This document shows positions 7,435 to 16,435 of a stretch of 64,000 bases of DNA, one piece after another (position 1 is the stretch's first letter; every line of letters starts with the position of its first letter). The notes beneath the pieces were generated by a model. The model did no database searches and was not told the DNA's origin. It saw only the letters and a program-made list of their open reading frames with translations. The DNA comes from an uncultured Clostridia bacterium (GTDB lineage: Bacteria > Bacillota > Clostridia > Lachnospirales > Anaerotignaceae). The position numbers were made by a program, and so were the translations under genes. The DNA is taken from the NCBI GenBank assembly GCA_910587735.1, contig CAJUNT010000006.1, positions 92,764-156,763 of the forward strand, read 5' to 3'.

Positions 7435-8706
7435 TTATTTTTCATTGTTATTATAATGATTTTTTTTGCTGTTTTTTTTATTCTGTTTATTATGATTGTA
7501 TTTTGTTGTTTTTATTTTCTTTTTTGGGTATTGTTTTTTTGATTGGTATTGTTTTTTTACAGCACTGCTATCCGACAATTTTCCAAAAGACATCTCTTTT
7601 TGTTCAAATGTAATATGCCATGTCTTTTGATATTTTTGTAGCCATCGCTTTTCATAAGGCGTAACAATAGAAATCACTTTTCCTTGTATGTCCTGTCTGC
7701 CTGTTCTGCCTGCTCTATGTAAATAATATGTTGGGTCTTCTGGCATATCCATATTGATAATATGTGTAACACCTTCTATATCTAACCCTCTTGCGCCAAT
7801 ATCAGAAGAAACCAATATGTTAATATTTCCTTGTCTAAAATTTTCTAAAGCATTTTGTCTCTCTGTTTTGTATGCTGTGCCATATATACCATCTGCTTTT
7901 AAACCATGATAGCAAAGTTTATCCACTATTACAGCAATATTTTCTTTATTATTTAAAAATACAATCGCTTTTGTTGGTTTTTCTCCAGCAATAATTTTTC
8001 TCAAAATAATAAATTTTTGTCTTTTTTCACTCAAAATATAATTATGTGATATACTATTCGGCATAATACTATTTTGTATAGCAATTTCGACTGCATCACA
8101 TTTCATAATGTTTTTTGATTCTTCTATTGTTTTTGCTGTTATGGTAGCAGATAAAACAACTAATTGTCTTTGTTTTAATGTTGTTTTAATAACCGCTTTT
8201 ACAGCATTTATATTTAATTCATCTAAAAGCCTGTCACCCTCATCTAGTACAATGGTTTGCACAGTATGCGCAGAAATTTTTCTTTTTTGTATCAAGTCTA
8301 ATATTCTTCCTGCTGAACCCACTACAATATGTGGTTTTTGTTTTAATTTTTCAATTTGTCTTGTCATGCTTGCACTACCTATTATGAGTGCGCTTTTGAT
8401 TTCCATATTCGAAAATTTAGAAAGCAGTTCTATTTGTTTTTGCACCTGTGCTGCCAATTCATGTGTTGGTGTCAATATTATCACTTGCGTTTTTTTAAGC
8501 GCAACATCTATTTTTTCAAATAAAGGTAGTAAATATGCAAATGTTTTGCCTGAACCTGTTTCAGAACGTGCAATCACATCAGTACCTTTTAATATTGCGG
8601 GTATGACCTCCTGTTGTATTGCAGTAGGCACAACGATATTCATATCATTTAAACCTTTTTCCAATGCCTCTGAAATACCCAATTTTGTAAATTTCTTTTC
8701 ATTCAT
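7435..8706 (-). CDS. DEAD-box family RNA helicase with variant DEGD motif
   Basis: ATP-dependent RNA remodelling enzyme, likely in ribosome assembly or mRNA decay. Of 423 residues, both RecA-like domains are present: Q-motif (PTAIQQ), motif I ARSETGSGKT, Ia PTHELAAQ, motif II VLDEGDR, motif III SAT, IV IVFLNN, V SSDIGARGLDIE and VI HRAGRTGR. Motif II reads DEGD rather than DEAD. The C-terminal 60 residues are strongly basic (many Lys/Asn), as in CshA/DeaD-type tails that bind RNA. The ATG at 8706 follows AAAGGAC. It is transcribed alone. Confidence 0.92.
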   Translation of the reverse strand: MNEKKFTKLGISEALEKGLNDMNIVVPTAIQQEVIPAILKGTDVIARSETGSGKTFAYLLPLFEKIDVALKKTQVIILTPTHELAAQVQKQIELLSKFSNMEIKSALIIGSASMTRQIEKLKQKPHIVVGSAGRILDLIQKRKISAHTVQTIVLDEGDRLLDELNINAVKAVIKTTLKQRQLVVLSATITAKTIEESKNIMKCDAVEIAIQNSIMPNSISHNYILSEKRQKFIILRKIIAGEKPTKAIVFLNNKENIAVIVDKLCYHGLKADGIYGTAYKTERQNALENFRQGNINILVSSDIGARGLDIEGVTHIINMDMPEDPTYYLHRAGRTGRQDIQGKVISIVTPYEKRWLQKYQKTWHITFEQKEMSFGKLSDSSAVKKQYQSKKQYPKKKIKTTKYNHNKQNKKNSKKNHYNNNEK

Positions 8707-8880
8707 AATGTTTGTCCTTTCTCGCTTATATTTTCAAATTATAGCCTTTTTCTATGTAAAAAGCAAGCACAGACAGCTATCAAAACAGCAAAATATATCG
8801 ACAATTCATTTAATAAAATGAGTTTATTTTTAAATTAGAAAAATATAGTTATACTTATTTTATTTTTCTTTTTCAAAAGT

Positions 8881-8908
8881 AAAAGCATGGAAAAAATTCC
8901 ATGCTTTT
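8881..8908 (-). terminator. Intrinsic terminator after the chemoreceptor gene
   Basis: Perfect 12-bp stem AAAAGCATGGAA/TTCCATGCTTTT with an AAAA loop, just past the stop at 8924. Confidence 0.85.
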
Positions 8909-8923
8909 ATAAAACAAAATTTT

Positions 8924-9862
8924 CTAATCTTCAATAATATAGGGAATTTGTGAAATCATATTATCAAAATCCTCAAACAAACTGCTTTTTGTTGTACCTA
9001 GTTTGCTTGCGGTATCAATATGTTGTTCTACCTCTTGATATCGTTCATTGATTTTATCAAAAAAACCGCATACAGTTCTTAAATCATTATGAGAATCATC
9101 AATTACCCTTCCAATTTCTGTCTGAACAGATGTCGCTCCTTCCGAAGCATCTATAATTTTATGAAACAATTCATATATTCTTTCTATTTTAAATGTGCCT
9201 GCTCCTATAGATTCCTGAGAAGTTTTAATACTGCCATTTAGTCCTTCTGTTCCCGTTTCCAATGCCTTCACACTGGCATCAACCTCTGTTGCAAGTTTTT
9301 TAATGCCATCAGCTAATGTTCTAACTTCTGTTGCAACCACTGCAAAGCCTTTTCCATGTTCTCCTGCTCTTGCTGCCTCAATAGAAGCATTGATAGCAAG
9401 TATATTTGTTTGGTCTGCTATGGATTCTATTTTTTCCATATATTGTTTTATTTTTTCCATATCCTGTTGTAAAAGTAAAAAAACATTTTCCATTTCTTTG
9501 AAATAGGTATTGACTTCCATAGAAATATTTTTTAAATCTTCTACTTCTGTCTGTGCCTCTGATACAGAATCTGATATATCACCTTTTACATCATCAAATT
9601 GATTGGAAACTTGACTAATGCTCTGAAAATTCTGCTCAAAATTATCTAATTTAGAACGAAATTGTTGTGCCTCATTCAAAACACCATCAAAAGAATGACT
9701 TATCATATTTAATTCAAAAAGTGCAGAAACTTCTTTCTGTACCAATTCCTTGTGGTATTCTTTTAAACTTTTTACAACGTGCAATATAGGGTAAATATTT
9801 TTTTCTGATTTTTGTTGTGTATTGTGTATTTCTTTTCTTTCTCCTTTTTTACGAAAGAACAT
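8924..9862 (-). CDS. Soluble methyl-accepting chemotaxis-type signalling protein
   Basis: Cytoplasmic chemoreceptor-like protein of about 312 residues with no membrane segment. The MCP signalling hairpin tip is clear: ILAINASIEAARAGEHGKGF followed by AVVATEVRTLADGIKKLA, flanked by long coiled-coil helices. The start is the ATG at 9860-9862 (MFFRKKGERK), preceded by GGGGGGAAAAG; an upstream extension of ten residues lacks a ribosome site. It starts 16 bases after the FIST gene, so the two likely form a sensor-transducer pair: FIST binds a small ligand and this protein signals to CheA or another partner. Confidence 0.85.
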   Translation of the reverse strand: MFFRKKGERKEIHNTQQKSEKNIYPILHVVKSLKEYHKELVQKEVSALFELNMISHSFDGVLNEAQQFRSKLDNFEQNFQSISQVSNQFDDVKGDISDSVSEAQTEVEDLKNISMEVNTYFKEMENVFLLLQQDMEKIKQYMEKIESIADQTNILAINASIEAARAGEHGKGFAVVATEVRTLADGIKKLATEVDASVKALETGTEGLNGSIKTSQESIGAGTFKIERIYELFHKIIDASEGATSVQTEIGRVIDDSHNDLRTVCGFFDKINERYQEVEQHIDTASKLGTTKSSLFEDFDNMISQIPYIIED

Positions 9863-9878
9863 ATTTACTTTTCCCCCC

Positions 9879-10934
9879 TCATTCGAACACAACGCAAGAC
9901 ATAGACTGATTTACAAATTGATTATTAAAGTGTTCTCCATATCCAATAAAACCAGCATGACTTCCCAATGTGCTCATTTCTTTTAAATACTGTTGCATAT
10001 AATTACTTTGGCTAAATAATTTATATCGAAATAAACAGTTTACAGAAAATATAGCAGATGGATTTTTAAAATCATGACGTATATTCTCTATTGTTTGCTG
10101 AACAATTGCCTTATAGTCTCCCAGTTCTAATAACATCAGTACGTCTGAATCATTTACTTGGCGAAAACAAGCCAAAGCATCTCCTTGTACCTCTTTGATA
10201 GAAACAATACAAGTATCATTACCACTAATTTTACCAAAGGGATTTTTAAATGTCTGTGTCAATATTTCCTGTTCTGTTACATGAAGTATATCTTGATATA
10301 CTTTTTTTGCAGACTGTCCATTTAATGCTCCTATAATATATTTGCCCTTGTCTGTTTTAGAAGCAATAAATCTGTGGTTTTGCATTTTTCGATAAATATT
10401 TTCTTTATAAACTTTCACTTTTCCTTTATTATTTTTGATTAGCGCATAAGCTACTGCATCATCATAAATTCTGCCATTTGCTGACACTTTTCCGGCATCG
10501 CCTGTTCCGCCTACCAAAGAAACACCTAAAGGCTTTAAAACAGTATGTATTGTTGTTAAAACACAAGCATCATTATTAGAACAAAAATCAATACATATAG
10601 TATCTTTATTTGTTGCATTGATTTTTTTTACATCATTTTGCAGGCGAGCAATATACTTTACTGGCATAGTAGATGCATTTTCTAAGACATTTGCTGTAGC
10701 TTGTATGCCGTCATAAAAAGCAATGACTCCAACACCATTTTCTTCTACTTTTTTATGATAACTCATTCCTATGCAACCTATACTAGGTACTTGTGGATAC
10801 ATATTTTTAAGTTTTGCTACATGGCTTTCAAACTGTGCTTGATTTGACAATAACATAATAAATGAAGGATTATTCAACCCTTTCACTGCTTCCTCTAAAT
10901 TTCCCTTGGGGCTATTTCCAAAAAACTGCCTCAT
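9879..10934 (-). CDS. FIST (N and C) domain sensor protein
   Basis: FIST proteins are predicted small-ligand sensors tied to signalling and chemotaxis. Seen: the N-terminal block with LLSNQAQF, PSIGCIGMSYH, LVGGTGDAGK and ANGRIYDDAVAYALI, then a FIST_C part with INDxNxxF-like and ending GSHAGFIGYGEHFNNQFVNQ. I place the start at the ATG 10932-10934 (MRQFFGNSPKGN) because GAGAGGAGC lies 8 bases upstream; the longer frame begins with TTG and has no such site. Co-transcribed with the soluble chemoreceptor downstream. Confidence 0.82.
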   Translation of the reverse strand: MRQFFGNSPKGNLEEAVKGLNNPSFIMLLSNQAQFESHVAKLKNMYPQVPSIGCIGMSYHKKVEENGVGVIAFYDGIQATANVLENASTMPVKYIARLQNDVKKINATNKDTICIDFCSNNDACVLTTIHTVLKPLGVSLVGGTGDAGKVSANGRIYDDAVAYALIKNNKGKVKVYKENIYRKMQNHRFIASKTDKGKYIIGALNGQSAKKVYQDILHVTEQEILTQTFKNPFGKISGNDTCIVSIKEVQGDALACFRQVNDSDVLMLLELGDYKAIVQQTIENIRHDFKNPSAIFSVNCLFRYKLFSQSNYMQQYLKEMSTLGSHAGFIGYGEHFNNQFVNQSMSCVVFE

Positions 10935-11077
10935 TGCGAATGCTCCTCTCTTTTGTGCTATATGATTGCTTATTACATTATACTTCAATACTGTTTGATA
11001 CTTCAACCATAATTTTTCAAAAACAATAAAAAAGGAGTTTTTAAATATATGTTACTATTTTATAATATGTTATAAAA

Positions 11078-11506
11078 TCAGTTAATTGCTTCAATACCCT
11101 GTTTTTTTAATTCTTCTAAATTTTTTTTCATTTCTTGTATACTGCTTTGAGAATGACCTTCCCATTTTGTTATTTCGCCTATAATACGTAATGGTTGTCT
11201 ACTACGATAAGACCTTGTTGGATTTCCTGGAAATTTTTTATCTGTTAAATTGGGGTCATTTTCAAATGTGCCCGTAGGTTCTACACAATAAATATGTTCT
11301 GGCATATCACCAAGCGCAAGTTCTGCTCCCCAAATTGCTGCATTCATAGTAGCAGAAAAATATACAAAATTTGCTTTTTGTCGTTTTCCATAATTAGAAC
11401 AATAACCTGCTACTAATAAATCTCCCTGTTTTAAATCTGCCTTTGTACCATGATAAAAAGGACCTGCATCTAAAATATTAGCATTGTTTTCTTTGTTTTG
11501 ATTCAT
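11078..11506 (-). CDS. arr: NAD(+)--rifampin ADP-ribosyltransferase (Arr)
   Basis: Arr inactivates rifamycins by ADP-ribosylation of the C23 hydroxyl. The 142-residue size is typical. Seen: FYHGTKADLKQGDLL, SNYGKRQKANFVYFSATMN, WGAELALG, IYCVEPTGTFENDPNLTDKK and FPGNPTRSYRSRQPLRIIGE, all strongly conserved in Arr proteins; His and Tyr of HGT..Y and the late Asp of the family are in place. The ATG at 11506 follows AAGGAGGG. It stands alone between unrelated genes, with base composition like its neighbours, so it looks resident rather than newly acquired. Confidence 0.93.
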   Translation of the reverse strand: MNQNKENNANILDAGPFYHGTKADLKQGDLLVAGYCSNYGKRQKANFVYFSATMNAAIWGAELALGDMPEHIYCVEPTGTFENDPNLTDKKFPGNPTRSYRSRQPLRIIGEITKWEGHSQSSIQEMKKNLEELKKQGIEAIN

Positions 11507-11606
11507 GTTGTACCCTCCTTATAATCAATAATGAGAATACCATTTTACATTGTCATTACTGCAAATACAATACTAGTATTTTATAAATATTTATGATATA
11601 ATAATA

Positions 11607-11641
11607 GAAAGAGGGACAATATCAAAATTGTCCCTCTTTTT
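11607..11641 (-). terminator. Intrinsic terminator after lepA
   Basis: Stem AAGAGGGACAAT/ATTGTCCCTCTT with an ATCAAA loop and T-runs on either side, so it can act in both directions. Confidence 0.75.
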
Positions 11642-11644
11642 GTT

Positions 11645-11735
11645 AATAAAATTCCTTTTGTGGACTCTGTCCACACCTGCAAACTTTTCCCCTAAAAAGT
11701 TTGACAAAAAACTTTTAAAGAAAAACTAACGTTTT
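11645..11735. repeat. Fragment of dispersed repeat (related to the interior of family A copy 2)
   Basis: GTGGACTCTGTCCACACCTG plus CAAACTTTT...AAAGTTTGAC resembles 33105-33170 (GCGGACGCTGTCCGCACCTG, CAAACTTTC...AAAGTTTGAC). Both contain two nested hairpins. Confidence 0.55.
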
Positions 11736-11782
11736 TCATTATAAAGTCATTATTTCTCAATGAAATACAATACACTTTATAA

Positions 11783-13597
11783 CTATTCTTCTTCTAATTT
11801 TAAAACACTCATAAATGCCTGTTGTGGTACTTCTACACTACCAATCTGGCGCATTCTCTTTTTACCTTCTTTTTGTTTTTCAAGCAATTTTCTTTTTCTG
11901 GAAATATCTCCACCATAACATTTTGCTAAAACATCTTTTCTCATAGCACTAACTGTTTCTCTTGCAATAATTTTGCTACCAATACTTGCCTGTATGGGTA
12001 TTTCAAAAAGCTGTCTTGGTATTTCCTTTTTCAATTTTTCGCAAATTTTTCTTCCTCTTTCAATAGAAGTAGATTTATGCACAATAAATGATAATGCATC
12101 TACAACTTCTCTATTTACCAATATATCCAATTTTACTAATTCACTTTGCTTATAGCCTGTTAAACTATAATCAAATGATGCATAGCCTCTGCTTCGTGAT
12201 TTCAATACATCAAAAAAGTCATATATAATTTCATTTAAAGGCATTTCATATATCAACATAGCTCTGTTTTCATCTAAATATTCTGTACTAATATATTCCC
12301 CACGTCTTTGCTGACACAATTTCATAATTGCACCAATATATTCTTTAGGCAACATAATTTCTGCTTTTACAATAGGTTCTTCCATATGTTCTATTTTTGC
12401 AGGGTCTGGCATATTGCTTGGATTAGAAATTTCTGTTTCTGTGCCATCTGTCAAAAACAGTTTATATATAACACTTGGCGCAGTTGTCACCAAATCTAAA
12501 TTATATTCTCTCTCCAATCTTTCCTGCACAATTTCCAAATGGAGTAATCCCAAAAATCCGCATCGAAAACCAAATCCCAATGCAACAGATGTTTCTGGTT
12601 CAAAAAATAATGCTGCATCGTTTAACTGCAATTTTTCTAATGCCTCTCTCAAATCAGGATATTTTGCGCCATCAGCAGGGAATATACCACAATATACCAT
12701 AGGATTTACTTTTTTGTATCCTGGTAATGCCTCCTTTGTGGGATTATCTGCATCTGTAACCGTATCACCCACACGAGTATCTGCAACATTTTTAATACTT
12801 GCTGTAAAATATCCCACCATACCTGCTTCCAATATATCTGTTGGTATAAATCTTCCTGCGCCGAATACGCCTACTTCTACTACATCAAATTCTTTTTCTG
12901 TTGCCATCATTTTTACTTTACTGCCTTTTTGCAATGCACCATCAAATACTCTCATAATAACAATAACGCCCTTATATTGGTCATATACAGAGTCAAATAC
13001 CAATGCCTTCAAAGGTGCATTTCTATCGCCAGAGGGTGCTGGTATATCTGTAACAATTCTCTCAAGCACTTCTTCAATATTGATACCATTTTTTGCTGAA
13101 ATCATAGGCGCATCTTCTGCTGGAATACCAATAATATCCTCAATTTCCTGTTTTGCCATTTCTGGATTGGCACTAGGCAAATCAATTTTATTGATAACAG
13201 GTAATATTTCTAAATCGTTATCTAATGCTAAATAGACATTTGCAAGTGTTTGCGCCTCTATGCCCTGTGCTGCATCTACAATTAACACTGCACCTTCACA
13301 CGCTGCGAGACTTCTTGAAACTTCATAATTAAAGTCAACGTGTCCAGGGGTATCAATTAAATTAAAAACATATTCTTGACCATTTTTTGCTTTATATACA
13401 AGGCGTACAGCCTGTGCTTTTATTGTTATGCCTCTTTCTCTTTCCAAGTCCATGTTGTCAAGTACTTGTTCTTGCATTTCACGCTCTGTCAAAAGTCCTG
13501 TTTTTTGTATTAGTCTGTCTGCAAGTGTAGACTTTCCATGGTCAATATGTGCCACAATACAAAAATTTCTAATATTTTCTTGTCCTGTCAAAGACAT
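11783..13597 (-). CDS. lepA: Elongation factor 4 (LepA)
   Basis: Ribosome-bound translational GTPase that can back-translocate ribosomes. The 604-residue length is normal. Seen: G1 AHIDHGKSTLADRL, the switch I region with GITIKAQAV, G3 DTPGHVDF, G4 NKIDLPSA, G5 SAKNG, and the LepA-specific C-terminal domain with YGGDISRKRKLLEKQKEGKK and RMRQIGSVEVPQQAF. The ATG at 13597 follows GAAGGAGAAATC. In sporulating Firmicutes lepA often precedes hemN or hrcA, but none follows here. Confidence 0.97.
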   Translation of the reverse strand: MSLTGQENIRNFCIVAHIDHGKSTLADRLIQKTGLLTEREMQEQVLDNMDLERERGITIKAQAVRLVYKAKNGQEYVFNLIDTPGHVDFNYEVSRSLAACEGAVLIVDAAQGIEAQTLANVYLALDNDLEILPVINKIDLPSANPEMAKQEIEDIIGIPAEDAPMISAKNGINIEEVLERIVTDIPAPSGDRNAPLKALVFDSVYDQYKGVIVIMRVFDGALQKGSKVKMMATEKEFDVVEVGVFGAGRFIPTDILEAGMVGYFTASIKNVADTRVGDTVTDADNPTKEALPGYKKVNPMVYCGIFPADGAKYPDLREALEKLQLNDAALFFEPETSVALGFGFRCGFLGLLHLEIVQERLEREYNLDLVTTAPSVIYKLFLTDGTETEISNPSNMPDPAKIEHMEEPIVKAEIMLPKEYIGAIMKLCQQRRGEYISTEYLDENRAMLIYEMPLNEIIYDFFDVLKSRSRGYASFDYSLTGYKQSELVKLDILVNREVVDALSFIVHKSTSIERGRKICEKLKKEIPRQLFEIPIQASIGSKIIARETVSAMRKDVLAKCYGGDISRKRKLLEKQKEGKKRMRQIGSVEVPQQAFMSVLKLEEE

Positions 13598-13904
13598 ATG
13601 ATTTCTCCTTCCTTATTGTGTTCATTATTATTTCATAAAAGTTGTACAACATTATACCACAGTAAAACAATCAAAGTAAACATTTACATAATAGATAATC
13701 AAAAATATTACCATCAAAACTATTTTTTGAATAGACATTCTATTTTTTATAATACATTTTTGACACATAAAACCATATAAAAACTCACAAAATATATTTA
13801 TAAACATTTTTATTAGAAAAAAAGACTGTTTTTTTTAACAAGGGTTAAGAATTTATTAAGTATTTATTCATAAAATGGACATATTTTTCCAGTATACTAA
13901 TTTC

Positions 13905-13969
13905 AGAAGTTAAGAGAACCATAAGCATCCCTAACTTCTTATACCGTATCTCCCCGCCCCGGGAGATAC
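13905..13969 (+). other. Two adjacent stem-loops in a 5' leader or small RNA
   Basis: AGAAGTTA (13905-13912) pairs with TAACTTCT (13932-13939). GTATCTCCC (13946-13954) pairs with GGGAGATAC (13961-13969) around CGCCCC, which is unusually GC-rich for this genome. A C-run follows and then the ribosome site AGAAGG of a small ORF, which the C-run could mask. A TATACT box lies at 13893-13898. Confidence 0.55.
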
Positions 13970-14003
13970 CCCCCTTAATGAATAAAAAAAGAAGGCTTGT
14001 AAT

Positions 14004-14159
14004 ATGGCAAAAACAAAATTAGAAATTTTAGAAATTTATGATTGCGAAATAGTAGATATGAATAGAAGCAAAAAAATAAATAAACAAAAAAGCAAGCGAA
14101 AACTTCTTTTTGAAATAATTAAAAATTGCTTCGTATCAGCCTTCCCCAAGGTTGAATGA
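14004..14159 (+). CDS. Small basic peptide of unknown function
   Basis: A 51-residue frame starts at ATG 14004 behind AGAAGG. It has an acidic first third (KLEILEIYDCEIVDMN), a very basic middle (RSKKINKQKSKRK) and a hydrophobic/aromatic end (LLFEIIKNCFVSAFPKVE). I do not recognise it. Support for expression comes from its setting: structured leader upstream, then a hairpin at 14178-14216 and a strong terminator, all on the same strand and isolated from neighbouring minus-strand genes. It could be a peptide precursor, a small regulator or simply a spurious frame within a non-coding RNA. Confidence 0.45.
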   Translation: MAKTKLEILEIYDCEIVDMNRSKKINKQKSKRKLLFEIIKNCFVSAFPKVE

Positions 14160-14240
14160 CTATATATTGAATGTTTGACAATATGACAAGCTCCCCTCCT
14201 CACATTTGGAGCTGTGTCAACATAATTACCCCCCTCTCTT

Positions 14241-14273
14241 ATGACTGATGATACCCCTTCATCAGTCATTTTT
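14241..14273 (+). terminator. Intrinsic terminator of the small plus-strand unit
   Basis: ATGACTGATGA pairs with TCATCAGTCAT around TACCCCT and is followed by five T. A further stem, TTTGACA...GCTCC / GGAGC...TGTCAA, lies at 14177-14216. Confidence 0.75.
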
Positions 14274-14296
14274 ACTTGCTTATTTGTATATTAAAT

Positions 14297-14329
14297 AAGC
14301 CCCTTATACCATATTAGTATAAGGAGCTT
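14297..14329 (-). terminator. Intrinsic terminator after the first AGCS symporter gene
   Basis: AAGCTCCTTATAC pairs with GTATAAGGGGCTT on the minus strand, followed by ATTT. It ends close to the stop at 14340. Confidence 0.65.
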
Positions 14330-14339
14330 TATTTATGTA

Positions 14340-15728
14340 TTATTTGTTATCAATCACTTTAATTTCATCATCAGAGAAACCGTCTAAGTTATTATCCCAA
14401 AGATATTTTTTCGTTTCAGAAACGATAACACCACTTAATCCTAACAATGCAATACAGTTAGGCCATGCCATCAAACCGTTTAATATGTCGGCAATCAGCC
14501 ATACCAAGTCAAGAGCTGTTACACAGCCAATAAATACAACGATTGTCCAGCAAACTCTAAAAGGCATCAATGCTTTTTTACCTAAAAGATATTCCCAACA
14601 TTTTTCACCATAGTAAGACCAACCTAATATAGTAGACCATGCAAATGTAATCAAACCAATTGTTAATACAATAGGACCAATTACTGGAATAGCAGAAAAT
14701 GCGTGTGTTGTTAAATCGCCACCTGTATATAATGTGTTTGTTGCAGGATTGATTGCTGCTTCAGGCTCTTTAATAATTGTAGAAACAAGTACAAGTCCTG
14801 TCATTAAACAAACAACGATAGTATCCCAGAATACACCAGACATAGAAACCAATGCTTGACGAACAGGATTTCTTGTTTGAGCTGCTGCGTCTGCGATAGG
14901 AGCAGAACCTAAACCAGATTCATTTGTAAACAAACCACGAGATACACCAGAACGAAGTGCTACCATCAAACCGCCGCCCATGATACCACCAGCGATTGCT
15001 TGTTCTGTAAATGCACTTGTGATAATTAATTTGAAAGCTGCGCCTAAATAAGCACCATTTATAATACAAATGATAACACAGCCAAGAATATAAAGTCCAG
15101 CCATTAAAGGAACTAATTTTTCACAAACTTTAGCGATAGATTTTACACCACCAAGTATAACGCAACCAGTACCAACTGTTAAAACGATACCTGTAATAAA
15201 TGGAGATACATGGAAGTTACTTTGTACCATTGTAGAAATAGAGTTGCCTTGTGTCATGTTACCAATACCAAAACATGCAACACCTGCAAATACTGCAAAT
15301 GCAATACCTAACCATTTTTGTTTTAAACCATTTTCCAATGCGTACATAGGACCACCAAGCATCATGCCGTCAGCTGTTTTCACTCTGTATTTTACAGCTA
15401 AAAGACCTTCGCCATATTTTGTTGCCATACCAAACAAACCTGTTAACCAGCACCAGAACACTGCACCAGGACCACCTGCTGCAATCGCTGTTGCTACACC
15501 AACGATATTACCAGTACCAATTGTTGCTGCAAGTGCTGTTGCAAGTGCTGCAAATGAACTAACGTCACCGCTTGCTTCCTTATCAGGTGTTACAGAAAGT
15601 TTAATTGCTTTAAATGTGCTCGCTTGTATAAATTTTGTACGGAATGTTAAAAATAAGTGAGTCAGTACCAAAAGTATAAGCATGGGAGCACCCCAGAGTA
15701 CATTATAAATACTTTGTAATACTTGCAT
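14340..15728 (-). CDS. Sodium:alanine/glycine symporter (AGCS family)
   Basis: Integral membrane Na+- or H+-coupled importer of alanine or glycine, 462 residues with about ten or eleven membrane segments. Seen: the family signatures ATALAATIGTGNIVGVATAI, GGPGAVFWCW, LLAVKYR, GGPMYALE and GLFTNESGLGSAPIADAAAQT, and the C-terminal WSTILGWSYYGEKCWEYLLG. The ATG at 15728 follows AAAAGGGGGAAAC. A close paralogue lies at 25662-27074 on the other strand; the two differ mostly in the central loop and termini. Confidence 0.93.
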   Translation of the reverse strand: MQVLQSIYNVLWGAPMLILLVLTHLFLTFRTKFIQASTFKAIKLSVTPDKEASGDVSSFAALATALAATIGTGNIVGVATAIAAGGPGAVFWCWLTGLFGMATKYGEGLLAVKYRVKTADGMMLGGPMYALENGLKQKWLGIAFAVFAGVACFGIGNMTQGNSISTMVQSNFHVSPFITGIVLTVGTGCVILGGVKSIAKVCEKLVPLMAGLYILGCVIICIINGAYLGAAFKLIITSAFTEQAIAGGIMGGGLMVALRSGVSRGLFTNESGLGSAPIADAAAQTRNPVRQALVSMSGVFWDTIVVCLMTGLVLVSTIIKEPEAAINPATNTLYTGGDLTTHAFSAIPVIGPIVLTIGLITFAWSTILGWSYYGEKCWEYLLGKKALMPFRVCWTIVVFIGCVTALDLVWLIADILNGLMAWPNCIALLGLSGVIVSETKKYLWDNNLDGFSDDEIKVIDNK

Positions 15729-16373
15729 TGTGTTTCCCCCTTTTCATTATTATAAAAATCACCATGTTTGTTATATATTTTGACATTTTATACAGAAAAC
15801 TAATAAATAATAAATAATTTCTAAAACCATTTTTATGTATTTATATGTATTTAATAAAAGCTCCTTTCATCTCTTATTACGCAAATCTGTATTAAATGTT
15901 CAAAATATTGCTGATAATTATATTTTAATTGTCTTTTTTTATTTTGCAAGTACATTTTTTATCCTTTTTTTTCCAATTTTAATATTTTAGTCATACAAAA
16001 TGAACAATAATAAAATTTTTTTTATATCTTTATTATTTATTTTTTCTATTTTGATATTTTTTATTCAAAATTTTGGTAAAACGCATATTTATCATTTTAT
16101 TTTTAAAATGTCACTTTTAGTTTAATTTCCAAAGTAATTACATTTGTATACTGCTGTCATACAACAGAGAAAAATAAAATTTATTTTATTGGCATTATTT
16201 TATTTAATTTTATATTTTGACTGAAATTTATTATCATGAATGAAAAGTATACAAAAAAATAAACTGTTTTCTTAACGATTTCTTAACGGTAAATAAATAC
16301 AAAATGGCTGATTTGTATTTATATGAAATACAAATTAATTATTATTACATTTTTCAAATATATTTATATTATC
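15729..16373. other. AT-rich intergenic region without recognisable genes
   Basis: About 640 bases of very AT-rich sequence between the divergently regulated symporter and the cwlD terminator. I see no convincing ORF, RNA gene or riboswitch. It should hold the symporter promoter. Confidence 0.6.
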
Positions 16374-16420
16374 CATTAAAATAACGTTAGTAACTACTTT
16401 ATCAAGTATATTACTAACGC
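16374..16420 (-). terminator. Intrinsic terminator after cwlD
   Basis: GCGTTAGTAA pairs with TTACTAACG on the minus strand, followed by TTATTTTAAT. Confidence 0.7.
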
Positions 16421-16435
16421 TTTATAAAATAAATA

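Noticed and set aside
14036..14269. Minus-strand frame of 77 codons with a hydrophobic end (toxin-like)
   Set aside because: It begins inside the terminator hairpin of the plus-strand unit and has no ribosome site.
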